Shown piece after piece: positions 53,910 to 64,000 of a stretch of 64,000 nucleotides of DNA; position 1 is the stretch's first letter, and every line of letters starts with the position of its first letter. Source of the DNA: Rhodanobacter sp. B05 (GTDB lineage Bacteria; Pseudomonadota; Gammaproteobacteria; Xanthomonadales; Rhodanobacteraceae); the NCBI RefSeq assembly GCF_002001085.1, contig NZ_MUNU01000019.1, positions 248,001-312,000 on the forward strand. Direction: 5' to 3'. The position numbers and the translations under genes were made by a program. A model generated the notes under the pieces. That model ran no database searches. It had not been told where the DNA came from and saw nothing but the letters and a program-made list of their open reading frames with translations.

Positions 53910-54566
53910 ATGGATCGCCACGCACGCCACCGCATTGCCAGCCGCTACGACGGCCATCTGCAACGCTGCTACGTGCGGGTCAAGCTGGCCAGCGACCCGG
54001 TGTACGCCGCCAGCAGCGCCGTGCTTGCCGGCAGCACCCTGCCCCTGCTCGACATCGGCTGCGGCATCGGCCTGCTCGGGCAATACCTGTATATGCAGGG
54101 CCACCGGGCGCCCTACCTCGGACTGGACCGCGATCCGCGCAAGATCGCCGCCGGACAACGCGCAGCGCAGCGCGCCGGGCTGGCAACGGTAGTCGACCTG
54201 CGCTGCGCGGACGCACTCGACCTTCCCCCGACACAAGGCAATGTCGCCCTGCTCGACGTATTGCATTACCTGCCGGCCACCGGCCAGCTCGCCTTGCTGC
54301 AGCAGGCCGCCCGACATCTGGCGCCGCAAGGTCGTTTGATCATCCGCAACGTGTTGCGCGAGGGAAACTGGCGCTTCCATGCCACCCGCGCCGAGGAGTT
54401 CCTGCTGCAGGCGTCGGGCTGGATACCCGGCGGCGCGCAGCATTACCCGAGTGCCAGCGAACTGCGCGAAGCACTCGAGGCTGCCGGCCTGCTCATGCGC
54501 ATCGAAACGCTGCGCGGACGCACGCCATTCAACAGCTACCTGATCGAGGCACGGCACGCCCACTGA
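53910..54566 (+). CDS. Class I SAM-dependent methyltransferase
   Basis: 218 residues. Motif I LPLLDIGCGIGLLGQYL, motif II region YLGLDRDPRKIAAG, then DALDLPPTQGNVALLDVLHYLP and LAPQGRLIIRNVLREGNWR. AGGA lies 5 nt before ATG 53910. Substrate unknown; the layout resembles small-molecule methyltransferases. It precedes the rhlE-like gene on the same strand by 162 bp. Confidence 0.82.
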   Translation: MDRHARHRIASRYDGHLQRCYVRVKLASDPVYAASSAVLAGSTLPLLDIGCGIGLLGQYLYMQGHRAPYLGLDRDPRKIAAGQRAAQRAGLATVVDLRCADALDLPPTQGNVALLDVLHYLPATGQLALLQQAARHLAPQGRLIIRNVLREGNWRFHATRAEEFLLQASGWIPGGAQHYPSASELREALEAAGLLMRIETLRGRTPFNSYLIEARHAH

Positions 54567-54700
54567 AGCGGCTGTTCAGCTTGATCCACCGCGGGTCAAG
54601 CGCGGCGCCGATGAATCGGCTATACTGCGCGGCGCAGTCGCCTTCGCGACCGCTGCGGCACACCGCCGCCCTTCTCCCCCTTGATTCGCAACACGGTATG

Positions 54701-54726
54701 AACACTCCGGGTTGCACAGGAGTGTT
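54701..54726 (+). promoter_or_regulatory. Hairpin burying the Shine-Dalgarno of the rhlE-like gene
   Basis: AACACTCC (54701-54708) and GGAGTGTT (54719-54726) are perfect complements with a ten-base loop. The 3' arm contains AGGAG, which is placed 6 nt before ATG 54729 and is the only good ribosome-binding site. Translation would need this 8-bp stem to be opened, by temperature, a protein or the helicase itself. Confidence 0.65.
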
Positions 54727-54728
54727 AC

Positions 54729-56057
54729 ATGTCTTTTGATTCGCTGGGCCTTGCGCCCGCGTTGTTGCGTGCGCTTGCCGATTACGGCTACACCCAACCC
54801 ACCCCGATCCAGGCCGCGGCGATTCCGCCCGCACTGGAAGGCCACGACCTGCTCGCTGCCGCCCAGACCGGTACCGGCAAGACGGCCGCGTTCGCGCTGC
54901 CCTTGCTGCAGAAGCTGTCGACCAGCGGCCAGACCATGACCCGCCGTCCGCGCGCGCTGATCCTCACCCCGACCCGCGAGCTGGCCGCGCAGATCCACGA
55001 GAACATGCGCGACTACGGCAAGCACGTGCACGTCAGCGCCACCACCATCTTCGGCGGCGTCAGCATGGGCCCGCAGATCAACGCGCTGCGTCGTGGCGTG
55101 GACATCGTCATCGCCACCCCGGGCCGCCTGATCGACCACATGCAGCAGCGCACGCTGGATCTGTCCGCGGTGGAAACCCTGGTGCTGGACGAAGCCGACC
55201 GGATGCTCGACATGGGCTTCCTGCCGGCGCTCAAGCGCATCCTGCAGTCAGTGCCGAAGAAGCGTCAGACCATGCTGTTCTCGGCCACCTTCCCGCCGGC
55301 GATCAAGACGCTGGCGATGGAGTTCATGCACAACGCCCGCGAGATCTCGGTGTCGGCACCGAACACCGTGACCACCCTGGTCAGCCATCAGGTGCATCCG
55401 GTCGACGCCTCGCGCAAGCGCGACCTGCTGCTGCACGTGCTGTCGCAGGACAGCCGCCGTCAGAGCCTGGTGTTCAGCCGCACCAAGCACGGCGCCGACA
55501 AGCTGGTGACCTTCCTCAACGCGTCCGGCCTGCGCAGCGCCGCGATCCACGGCAACAAGAGCCAGAACGCCCGCACGCGCGCCCTCAGCGACTTCAAGAG
55601 CGGCCGCGTCACGGTACTGGTCGCCACCGACATCGCCGCGCGCGGCATTGATATCGAGCAGTTGCCGATCGTCATCAATTTCGACCTGCCCTCGGTGGCC
55701 GAGGACTACGTGCACCGTATCGGCCGTACCGGTCGCGCCGGCATGGAAGGCCTCGCGCTGTCGCTGGTCAGCCATGATGAAAGCGGCCTGCTGCACGACA
55801 TCCGCAAGCTGCTCAAGCAGGACATCGCGATCAACCCGGTGGCTGGCTACGAGCCCTCCGCCCCGCTGCGCCTGGATGCCGGCGCGCCGCGCCCGAAGCA
55901 GGGTGGCGGTGGTCAGCGGCAGCAGTCGCGTGCGCCGCGACAGGGCAAACCTGCGGGCTCGCCCCGACCGAATGGCTACGCACCGCAAGGCCGCGGCGAG
56001 CACGCCGCCGGCAACCAGCGCCGCCGCTCGAACCATCGTCCGGCCGCCAAGGCCTGA
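54729..56057 (+). CDS. rhlE: DEAD-box RNA helicase, RhlE-like
   Basis: 442 residues. Q motif SFDSLGLAPALLRALADYGYTQPTPIQ, motif I AAAQTGTGKTAAF, Ia PTRELAAQ, II VLDEADRMLDMGF, III FSATFP, VI HRIGRTGRAG. The C-terminal tail (about 380-442) is basic and low-complexity (GGGGQRQQSRAPRQGKPAG), as in RhlE proteins. Works in ribosome maturation and RNA decay. A 162-bp upstream region ends in the hairpin described above; a TATACT-like -10 element is near 54619. Confidence 0.93.
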   Translation: MSFDSLGLAPALLRALADYGYTQPTPIQAAAIPPALEGHDLLAAAQTGTGKTAAFALPLLQKLSTSGQTMTRRPRALILTPTRELAAQIHENMRDYGKHVHVSATTIFGGVSMGPQINALRRGVDIVIATPGRLIDHMQQRTLDLSAVETLVLDEADRMLDMGFLPALKRILQSVPKKRQTMLFSATFPPAIKTLAMEFMHNAREISVSAPNTVTTLVSHQVHPVDASRKRDLLLHVLSQDSRRQSLVFSRTKHGADKLVTFLNASGLRSAAIHGNKSQNARTRALSDFKSGRVTVLVATDIAARGIDIEQLPIVINFDLPSVAEDYVHRIGRTGRAGMEGLALSLVSHDESGLLHDIRKLLKQDIAINPVAGYEPSAPLRLDAGAPRPKQGGGGQRQQSRAPRQGKPAGSPRPNGYAPQGRGEHAAGNQRRRSNHRPAAKA

Positions 56058-56075
56058 GCCGAACCAGCGAAATTC

Positions 56076-56106
56076 AAATTGCCCCGCCAAGCGGGGCAAT
56101 TTTTTT
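56076..56106 (+). terminator. Terminator after the rhlE-like gene
   Basis: AAATTGCCCCGC-CAA-GCGGGGCAATTT: 12-bp stem followed by TTTTTT. It runs directly into the REP-like palindrome at 56107. Confidence 0.92.
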
Positions 56107-56216
56107 GTAGGAGCCCGCTCGCGGGCGATGCTTTTGTGTCGGGACTCGGGATGACCAGACGTTCGTCTGTTGAAAGCCGGGATTCGCAAAAGCATCGCCC
56201 GCGAGCGGGCTCCTAC
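56107..56216. repeat. REP-like 30-bp perfect inverted repeat (GTAGGAGCCCGC type)
   Basis: Arms 56107-56136 and 56187-56216 are perfect reverse complements over 30 bp. Each arm contains its own palindrome GCCCGC-TC-GCGGGC. GTAGGAGC heads are typical of REP elements in Pseudomonas, Stenotrophomonas and relatives. The stop codon of frmB (56215-56213) is in the second arm. Confidence 0.88.
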
Positions 56217-57061
56217 GGTAGATCCAGCGCTGCTGCGTGGTGGCGCAGATGGTCATCGATGAAGCTGGCGATGAACCAGTAGCTATGGTCGTAGCCGGGG
56301 TGCCGCCGCAGCAACAATTCCTGCCCCGCTTCGGCGCAGGCCTGGTCGAACAGTTCGGGCTTGAGCTGGGCTTCGAGGAACGGATCGGCCTCGCCCTGAT
56401 CGATCAGGATCGTCCCCGGAAAGGCCTGCTGCCGCACCAGTTCGCAGGCGTCGTAACTGGCCCATGCCGCCGGATCATCGCCGAGATAGCGCGGCAGCGC
56501 CTTCCGGCCCCACGGCACTTGGCTGGGTGCAACGATGGGTGCGAACGCCGACACCGAGCGGTAGCGTGCGGGATGTTTCAGGGCGATGGTCAGCGCGCCA
56601 TGCCCGCCCATCGAATGGCCGCAGATGCCGCTGCGCGACGTGTCGACCGGAAACTGCGTGGCGACCAGCGCCGGCAATTCGTCCGCCACATACGTGTGCA
56701 TGCGAAAGCGCGCCGACCAAGGCGCGACGGTGGCATCGACGTAAAAGCCCGCGCCCTCGCCGAATTCCCAGTCGCCGGTGGCGCCGTCGAAGCCGGTGTC
56801 GCGCGGGCTGGTGTCGGGCATGACCAGCACCAACCCGAGCTCCGCCGCTAGCCACTGGGCGCCCGCCTTGATCGTGGCGGTTTCCTCGGTACAGGTCAGG
56901 CCAGCCAGGAAATACAGCGTCGGACAGGCCTGTCGCGCCGCTTGTGGCGGCTGGTACACGGCAAACCGCATCGGCCCGCCGCAGGCTCGCGAGGTGTGCC
57001 TGTAGAACCCCTGGACACCGCCATGCAGGCACTGTTCGGAAATCGTCTCGAGCTTTCCCAT
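56213..57061 (-). CDS. frmB: S-formylglutathione hydrolase
   Basis: 282 residues, esterase D family. Nucleophile Ser in GICGHSMGGHGALTIALKHP; LYFLAGLTCTEET and HPGYDHSYWFIASFIDDHL hold other site residues. Hydrolyses S-formylglutathione in glutathione-dependent formaldehyde detoxification. The start at 57061 follows GAGAGG by about 6 nt. No formaldehyde dehydrogenase gene is adjacent. The final codons end in the REP-like repeat (DLP-stop). Confidence 0.93.
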   Translation of the reverse strand: MGKLETISEQCLHGGVQGFYRHTSRACGGPMRFAVYQPPQAARQACPTLYFLAGLTCTEETATIKAGAQWLAAELGLVLVMPDTSPRDTGFDGATGDWEFGEGAGFYVDATVAPWSARFRMHTYVADELPALVATQFPVDTSRSGICGHSMGGHGALTIALKHPARYRSVSAFAPIVAPSQVPWGRKALPRYLGDDPAAWASYDACELVRQQAFPGTILIDQGEADPFLEAQLKPELFDQACAEAGQELLLRRHPGYDHSYWFIASFIDDHLRHHAAALDLP

Positions 57062-57208
57062 CTCCGGCCTCTCCGCGACAATCACGCAGACCCGAGCATA
57101 ACCGCCGGAGGCGTTCAGCCCGCAGCACCACGCCACCGTGCCGGGACTGGTAGAATGCGCCGCCTGCGCGCCGCATTCCCGGCGTCGCCATGGTTCCGAG
57201 GTTTCCCC

Positions 57209-59167
<1,959 letters not shown>

Positions 59168-59293
59168 GTCGCAAGCCACTCGTCCGGGTCGCCCGGTCGT
59201 TTCGATCAGGCGACAGCATGTTTCCCGTGGGCACTGATGGAAAATACATTGGCGCCCATACTTCGCGGGTCACCTTCGCCAATGAAGAACGCC

Positions 59294-60076
59294 ATGACCC
59301 GCCTGCCCAGTCTGTACATCTCGCACGGCTCGCCGATGACCGCGCTGCAACCCGGCCTGACCGGCGCGCGGCTGGCCGAGCTGGCTGCCTTGCTGCCGCG
59401 ACCGCAGGCGATCGTCATCGCCAGCGCCCACTGGCTGTCACAGCGGCCGCAGGTGGGCAGCGCCACCGCACCGAAAACCATCCACGATTTCGGCGGCTTC
59501 CCCGCCGCACTGTACCAACTGCAGTATCCGGCGCCGGGCGCGCCGGTGCTGGCAGATCGCGTCATGCAACTGCTGGATCAGGCCGGCCTGGCACCCGTAG
59601 TCGATTCCGAACGCGGACTCGATCACGGTGCGTGGGTGCCATTGCGACTGCTGTATCCGGCGGCGGACATTCCGGTCGTGCCGGTTTCGATCCAGCCCGA
59701 ACTCGGCCCCGCGCACCAGTACGCGCTAGGCCAGGCGCTGGCGCCGCTGCGTGACGAAGGCGTGCTGGTGATCGGCTCAGGCAGCATCACCCACAACCTG
59801 CACGACCTGCGCGCCGGCTACAGCGACGAACGGCAGGCCCCGTACGTGCAACCGTTCATCGCGTGGATCGAGCAGAAGCTCGCCGCTGGCGACATCGACG
59901 CCCTGCTCGACTATCGCCGACAAGCCCCGTTTGCCGAACGCGCGCATCCCACCGACGAACATCTGCTGCCGCTGTTCGTGGCCTTGGGCGCGGCCGGAGC
60001 GAATGCCCGTGCCGAGCGGATCGATGCCGGCATCGACATGGGCCTGCTGGCGATGGACATCTACCGCTTCGATTAA
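59294..60076 (+). CDS. Class III extradiol dioxygenase, YgiD/4,5-DOPA dioxygenase-like
   Basis: 260 residues. LPSLYISHGSPMTAL, VIASAHWLS, DHGAWVPLRLLYP and VLVIGSGSITHNLHDL are the LigB-type family motifs, with two active-site His (HGSP and HWLS) and further His in DHGAW and THNLHDL. Bacterial members cleave DOPA or related catechols, or use zinc; the real substrate is not known. Start is 59294; an ATG four codons upstream is also possible. Confidence 0.88.
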   Translation: MTRLPSLYISHGSPMTALQPGLTGARLAELAALLPRPQAIVIASAHWLSQRPQVGSATAPKTIHDFGGFPAALYQLQYPAPGAPVLADRVMQLLDQAGLAPVVDSERGLDHGAWVPLRLLYPAADIPVVPVSIQPELGPAHQYALGQALAPLRDEGVLVIGSGSITHNLHDLRAGYSDERQAPYVQPFIAWIEQKLAAGDIDALLDYRRQAPFAERAHPTDEHLLPLFVALGAAGANARAERIDAGIDMGLLAMDIYRFD

Positions 60077-60113
60077 GCAGGTGGCACGGCGCGCCGCCGG
60101 CATATCGTTGCGT

Positions 60114-60147
60114 GTTGCAGGAGCGGTCTCAGCCACTCCTGCAAAAG
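60114..60147. repeat. Single REP-like hairpin (GCAGGAGCGG type)
   Basis: TGCAGGAGCGGTCTC and AGCCACTCCTGCA form an imperfect hairpin. It resembles one arm of the REP-like element at 56107-56216. It lies between the convergent dioxygenase and YkgJ genes and could act as a 3' barrier. Confidence 0.6.
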
Positions 60148-60154
60148 TTCGGGC

Positions 60155-60541
60155 TCAGGCCGCCTGCGGCAGTGGCGGTTCGTCGGTGTCGTAGGGTTCG
60201 AGCCAGTCCTGCGGCGTCAGCACCGGCAATCCATGCGCGAGGCGCGCCTTGTCGCATTGCGGGCTGATCCTGCCGAATTCCCATGAGGGTTCCACCTCGC
60301 GACATACCGAGGGCCGCCGCGCGTAGATGCCGCAATGCGCTGCCACGCCCAAGGTGCCTTGCAGCGCCACGCAACGTGGCTGGGCGGCGTTGGTGCCGCG
60401 CATCGCCAGCCGATGCGGATCAAGCTTTTCGGTGAGTTCCGGCGGTACGCAGCCGCCAAGCGAAGGATCCGCTTCCGACCAGTGAAACCCCACACGAAAG
60501 AAAGCGCAACAGACGCCACAGCGCAGGCAGGGATGTTTCAT
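60155..60541 (-). CDS. YkgJ family cysteine-cluster protein
   Basis: 128 residues. The N-terminal CLRCGVCCAFFRV and later QPRCVALQG, AAHCGIYARRPSVCREV and QCDKARLAHG give the set of cysteines of the CxxCxxCC zinc- or Fe-S-binding YkgJ family. Function is unknown in all members I know. Start taken at ATG 60541, just before the cysteine cluster. Confidence 0.85.
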   Translation of the reverse strand: MKHPCLRCGVCCAFFRVGFHWSEADPSLGGCVPPELTEKLDPHRLAMRGTNAAQPRCVALQGTLGVAAHCGIYARRPSVCREVEPSWEFGRISPQCDKARLAHGLPVLTPQDWLEPYDTDEPPLPQAA

Positions 60542-60725
60542 CAGGTCGACCAGGGCGCACCCCGAGGTACGCAGAGGACGGATTCTAGAGCGTGGGAAGT
60601 CTTCTGTGCAGTGCCCGAGGGACGAATTGCAAAAGCGACCCCACCGTGTCCTCCCCCGCGTCCTCCCCTGCGATGCAGGAGAGGAAATGCGGAGCGTGCT
60701 CAACCAGGGTCGAGCGCTTGTGAAC

Positions 60726-61592
60726 TCACGGCTCGCCGGCGAAGGTGTCGCACTGGTCCATGTTGCCGCTGCTGAAGCCGGTCTTGAACCACTTCACCCG
60801 TTGCGCCGAGGTGCCGTGGGTGAACGTATCCGGTCGCACCCGGCCTTGCGCCTGCTGTTGCAAGGTGTCGTCGCCGATATGGCTGGCCGCGTTGAGCGCC
60901 GACTCGATATCCCCGGGCTGCAGCCAGTTCAGCTCCTGCTGGCTGTGATTGGCCCACACGCCCGCGTAGCAGTCGGCTTGCAGCTCCTGTCGCACGGACA
61001 AGCCGTCGGCGCCGTCCATCGGCTGGCCCTGGCGTTGCAGTTGCTTCACGCGATCGAACACGCCGGTCAGCTTCTGCACGTGATGACCGACCTCGTGCGC
61101 AATCACGTAAGCGCGGGCGAAATCGCCGGAGGAGTGCAATTCATCCTGCAGTTGCTGGAAAAACGCCACGTCCAGATAGACCTTCTGATCGGTCGGACAG
61201 TAGAACGGCCCCACCGCCGTGGTGGCGCCACCGCAGCCGGTGCTCACGCCGCCGCTGAACAGGTGGAGCTTCGGATCGACGTAAGTCATCCCCTTCGCCT
61301 GGAAGATCTCGCCCCAGGTCACCTCGGTGGAATGCAGGATGGCGCTGACGAAGGCCTTCTGCTGCGGATCGACCTGGGCCGGCACGCCACTCTGGGTGGG
61401 AGCCGCGGATTGCACGCCGCCCTGATCCAGCAAGGCCAGCGGATTCTTGAAGAAGATCCAGCCCAGGATGGCCAGCACGATCAGGCCGCCCAGCCCCATC
61501 CGGCCACCGCCGCCGCCACCGAAACCCCGACCGCCGCCACCGCCATTGTCGACCTCGACGTTGTCGCTGCTGCCGCCTTTCTGCCAGTCCAT
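60726..61592 (-). CDS. Neutral zinc metallopeptidase, YpfJ family
   Basis: 288 residues. A glycine-rich N-terminus, one membrane anchor (LGGLIVLAILGWIFFKNPLAL, about 34-54) and a periplasmic domain with VIAHEVGHHVQKLTGVF, the HExxH zinc motif, and ELQADCYAGVWANHS with the third ligand. Family PF04228. Physiological substrate unknown. Confidence 0.9.
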   Translation of the reverse strand: MDWQKGGSSDNVEVDNGGGGGRGFGGGGGGRMGLGGLIVLAILGWIFFKNPLALLDQGGVQSAAPTQSGVPAQVDPQQKAFVSAILHSTEVTWGEIFQAKGMTYVDPKLHLFSGGVSTGCGGATTAVGPFYCPTDQKVYLDVAFFQQLQDELHSSGDFARAYVIAHEVGHHVQKLTGVFDRVKQLQRQGQPMDGADGLSVRQELQADCYAGVWANHSQQELNWLQPGDIESALNAASHIGDDTLQQQAQGRVRPDTFTHGTSAQRVKWFKTGFSSGNMDQCDTFAGEP

Positions 61593-61714
61593 AAGATTCC
61601 CCGCTCGTCAGATGCATCCGCCCCCGATGCCATGGCGTGACGATAGCGGCTTGATCGCCATCACGCCACGCCTGCCGTCCGGCTACATTAGACCAACCCC
61701 AACGAGGACATCCC

Positions 61715-62107
61715 ATGACCCAGTTGCCCGCCCTGGTGACCCTGCTCACCGTACTCCTGCTGTTCGGCACCATGTGGGTCGTGGGCCATGCCCGCGGCAA
61801 GTACGGCATCAAGGCGCCGGCGACGAGCGGCCATCCGGCATTCGAACGCGCCTACCGCGTGCAGATGAACACGCTGGAGCAGACCGTGATGTTCCTGCCG
61901 ACGCTGTGGCTGGCCGCAACCTATGGGTTCAGCGGCTGGGCCGGCATCGCCGGGCTGGTCTGGCTGCTGGGGCGGGCCTGGTATGCCCTGGTCTATCTGA
62001 AAGACCCGGCCAAACGCGGTCCGGGCTTTGCGTTGGGCATGCTTGGCTGGATCGCCCTGCTGGTGATGGCCGGCGTCGGCGTGGTGCGCGCCATGAGCGT
62101 GGGCTGA
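61715..62107 (+). CDS. MAPEG family membrane protein
   Basis: 130 residues, four hydrophobic helices. GHPAFERAYRVQMNTLEQTVMFLPTLWLAA is the MAPEG signature (membrane-associated proteins in eicosanoid and glutathione metabolism); bacterial members often have glutathione transferase or peroxidase activity. It is convergent with the methyltransferase gene, whose stop is 2 bp away. Confidence 0.9.
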   Translation: MTQLPALVTLLTVLLLFGTMWVVGHARGKYGIKAPATSGHPAFERAYRVQMNTLEQTVMFLPTLWLAATYGFSGWAGIAGLVWLLGRAWYALVYLKDPAKRGPGFALGMLGWIALLVMAGVGVVRAMSVG

Positions 62108-62108
62108 G

Positions 62109-62885
62109 TCAGCCCAATGACCCGGGCGCCACGGCGCTCAACGCCCATACCCGATGTGGCACCGCGAGCGGTTCCTGCGGATGGCGACTGGCCAGCATCG
62201 CGGCCAGTTCCGCATCGAAGCGTTTCACCTTCGCCTCGTCCAGCACCGCGCCGATCGCCGCACTGGCGCGGATGCGTCCGCGCCAGGCCTCGTGGCTGTA
62301 CGGCACATCGAGGTCGAACGACCAGGTGCGCAACTCGGTGAAGCCCGCTTCGGCCACGTCCTTCAGCCAGGCCGGATACAACCCGCTGCCGCTGTGCAGC
62401 GTCCACGCGGGATTGCAGGAGAGGATCAGGCGTTCGGTGTCCTGCACGATGTTGCCGTTCAACGGCAGCCAGTCGAAATGGGCAATCAGCAAACGCCCAC
62501 CCGGACGCAGCCATCCACGCACCAGTGCGGCCGTGCGCGCGCGGTCGAACCAGTGCCAGCACTGCCCGGCGGTGATCAGATCGAACGAGGCCCGGGCAAA
62601 GTCGGCATTCTCGACCCGCGCACGCACCTGCTTCACCTGCACGCCGGCGGCGCGATCCATCTCGGCAGCCTGCGCCAGCAGCGGTGCCGAGTGATCCAGT
62701 CCGGTGACCTCGCAACCGCGCAGCGCCAAGCCGCGGGCGACCGTGCCGGTGCCGGTGCCCAGATCGAGTACGGACTGACCGGGTCGCACCGTACCATCGC
62801 TGAAAAGGCGCTCGAAGAAGGCATCCGGAAATCCCGCACGATGGCGGGCGTAGTCGCTGGCAGTCTTGCCAAAGTCGATGGCCAT
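62109..62885 (-). CDS. Class I SAM-dependent methyltransferase
   Basis: 258 residues from ATG 62885 (GGGGGA about 6 nt upstream). Motif I SVLDLGTGTGTVARGL, VTGLDHSAPLLAQA, DLITAGQCWHWFD and LRPGGRLLIAHFDW: the UbiE/COQ5-like small-molecule methyltransferase pattern. Substrate not known. It is adjacent to MAPEG but convergent. Confidence 0.85.
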   Translation of the reverse strand: MAIDFGKTASDYARHRAGFPDAFFERLFSDGTVRPGQSVLDLGTGTGTVARGLALRGCEVTGLDHSAPLLAQAAEMDRAAGVQVKQVRARVENADFARASFDLITAGQCWHWFDRARTAALVRGWLRPGGRLLIAHFDWLPLNGNIVQDTERLILSCNPAWTLHSGSGLYPAWLKDVAEAGFTELRTWSFDLDVPYSHEAWRGRIRASAAIGAVLDEAKVKRFDAELAAMLASRHPQEPLAVPHRVWALSAVAPGSLG

Positions 62886-63103
62886 TGCATCCCCCCACGA
62901 ACGAATCCGTGCCGGGATGGTAGCGCGAACGTGCGACCCTGCAACGCCGAAGGTGACCATGCCCGCTGCGGGCACGCCTGCCACGCCAGTGACGATCGAC
63001 CGATTGCACCCGATGGCGTCGACAGGCTAGCTTGCCGCATGCACGGAACGTCGGTGCGGATACGCGGTCACTGACGCGTCCTTGCCGCACGATCCGCTAC
63101 CCC

Positions 63104-63943
63104 ATGGATGTCCTGTCTATCGATACTCGCTCCACCCCGTTCGACACCCGACTGCCACCGGTTTTGCCGGCATTGGTGCGCGCACCCGGCGTGTGGACCG
63201 CCTTGGGCTGGATCACGCTCTATTTCGTGCTGCAACTGGCTGGCGGCACCCTGGCCGCCCTGGCATTGGCCATCGCCAGCGGCTCCCTTCACTCGTGGCA
63301 GGGCCTGCTGCATTTCGACGATGTCCTCGGCGCGATGCTGGAGCAGCCGGGCATGCAGTCGCTGCTGGCGATACTGACCCTCGCCGTCGCCGCCATCCCG
63401 ATCCTCCTGCTGACCCGGCGACGCTGGCCGCGCCTGTGGCCGGTCGGGCGTCCGCCAGGTTTCGGTTTCGCCGCCCCGGCCACCTCACGTTATCTCTTGC
63501 TGGCGGTCGTGGTCGGCGTGCTCGCCACGATGCTCGGTGGCTGGTTGACGGATTGGCTGGCACACGGCCAGACCGTCACGCAGAACATCGAGCAACTCGG
63601 CAAAAGCACGTCACTGGGCTGGCGCATCCCGCTGGCGCTGATGGCGGTGAGTCTGGGCCCGCTGGTGGAAGAACTCCTGTTTCGCGGCGTCTTGCTGTCG
63701 GCCCTGCTGCAACGCTGGGGAAGCGCCACGGCGATCCTGCTCAGTTCCCTGCTGTTCGCCCTGATGCACCTGCCGGGGCTGAACTGGCAGGTGTTTGCCG
63801 TACCGAACCTGCTGTTGCTAGCCCTGGCGCTGGCCTGGCTGCGCCTGCGCTCGGAATCGATCTGGCCCAGCGTGCTGGCCCATGGAACCTACAACCTGAT
63901 GGCCGTGGTCGCATGGTTCCTGGCCGCCCCCCTCGGCGGCTGA
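63104..63943 (+). CDS. CPBP family intramembrane metalloprotease
   Basis: 279 residues, about eight membrane helices. The Abi/CPBP motifs are PLVEELLFRGVLLSAL (EExxxR), FALMHLPGLNW (His) and LAHGTYNLMAV (last His region). Family members process prenylated substrates or act as Rce1-like proteases or in self-immunity; the role here is not defined. Start ATG 63104 follows a short unconserved upstream frame. Confidence 0.88.
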   Translation: MDVLSIDTRSTPFDTRLPPVLPALVRAPGVWTALGWITLYFVLQLAGGTLAALALAIASGSLHSWQGLLHFDDVLGAMLEQPGMQSLLAILTLAVAAIPILLLTRRRWPRLWPVGRPPGFGFAAPATSRYLLLAVVVGVLATMLGGWLTDWLAHGQTVTQNIEQLGKSTSLGWRIPLALMAVSLGPLVEELLFRGVLLSALLQRWGSATAILLSSLLFALMHLPGLNWQVFAVPNLLLLALALAWLRLRSESIWPSVLAHGTYNLMAVVAWFLAAPLGG

Positions 63944-63945
63944 GA

Positions 63946-64000
63946 TCAACCGCCGCGGGCAGCGAACCCGCGCAGCAACCGCGCCGTCTCGAACAACGGC
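63946..64000 (-). CDS. C-terminal end of an unidentified gene, cut by window edge
   Basis: Minus-strand frame open from the window edge to a TGA at 63948-63946; the visible end reads PLFETARLLRGFAARGG. It lies 2 bp from the convergent CPBP gene stop, which fits a gene end. Too little sequence to name; it could also be chance open frame. Confidence 0.35.
   Translation of the reverse strand, partial: PLFETARLLRGFAARGG

Noticed and set aside
56942-57208. An N-terminal extension of DeaD by 89 residues
   Set aside because: The upstream in-frame stretch overlaps the divergent frmB coding region and lacks helicase features; GAGG precedes ATG 57209.

Overview
The window is GC-rich, densely packed chromosomal DNA from a gammaproteobacterium. 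Gene content and order point to the Xanthomonadales, most likely a Rhodanobacter/Dyella-type member of the Rhodanobacteraceae. This placement is inference: it rests on the fused N-acetylglutamate synthase/kinase with an N-acetylornithine carbamoyltransferase, a DksA with a lysine/alanine-rich tail, a FimX-like protein, and many short palindromic intergenic repeats. I see no phage, insertion sequence, plasmid or CRISPR signature and no tRNA or rRNA gene.

Region by region. 1-6336: a partial dimethylargininase and a small CCxxxC protein, an exported methyltransferase-like protein, an exported protein of uncertain family, a secreted M28 peptidase and a TDT-family transporter. 6397-17535 (minus strand): a ten-gene arginine/proline cluster, read as attenuator leader, argF', paiB-like, osmC-like, argG, argE, argB (fused NAGK-NAGS), argC, argH, proB, proA. 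17672-24000: glycine-zipper protein, cysS, sufE, dksA, yidD, folE2 and a squalene/phytoene-synthase-like protein. 23997-28950: gph/mupP-like, ubiG, a YciI-like protein, mtaD, and efp divergent from epmB. 29081-35697: fimX-like, then rpsP-rimM-trmD-rplS, ffh and a ypjD-like gene. 35704-43646: radA, alr, dnaB, rpsF-rpsR-rplI, an iscA-like gene and asnS. 43661-48274: a MalM-like lipoprotein, a small membrane protein, then SDR, semialdehyde dehydrogenase, carbonic anhydrase and a RidA-type 2-aminomuconate deaminase. 48303-64000: a mixed region with hutG, a deleted gor pseudogene, a DadA-like oxidase, NlpC/P60, SlyD-like, an MFS transporter, two DEAD-box helicases flanking S-formylglutathione hydrolase, and several enzymes and membrane proteins.

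The most interesting regulatory signal is upstream of argF'. On the minus strand a 34-codon leader ORF (17535-17431) with five Arg codons ends inside an 8-nt segment that can pair perfectly with the 5' arm of an intrinsic terminator (17395-17371) placed just before argF'. This is the layout of a ribosome-mediated arginine attenuator. The operon encodes the acetylated arginine route: ArgB makes and phosphorylates N-acetylglutamate, ArgC reduces it, ArgF' carbamoylates N-acetylornithine, ArgE deacetylates N-acetylcitrulline, and ArgG/ArgH finish the pathway.

A second theme is repeat intrusion. Palindromic repeats found elsewhere in intergenic DNA also lie inside genes: about 37 codons in the middle of argE, and the ends of argG, the osmC-like gene, argC and frmB. 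A third is a hairpin that would bury the Shine-Dalgarno sequence of the rhlE-like helicase.
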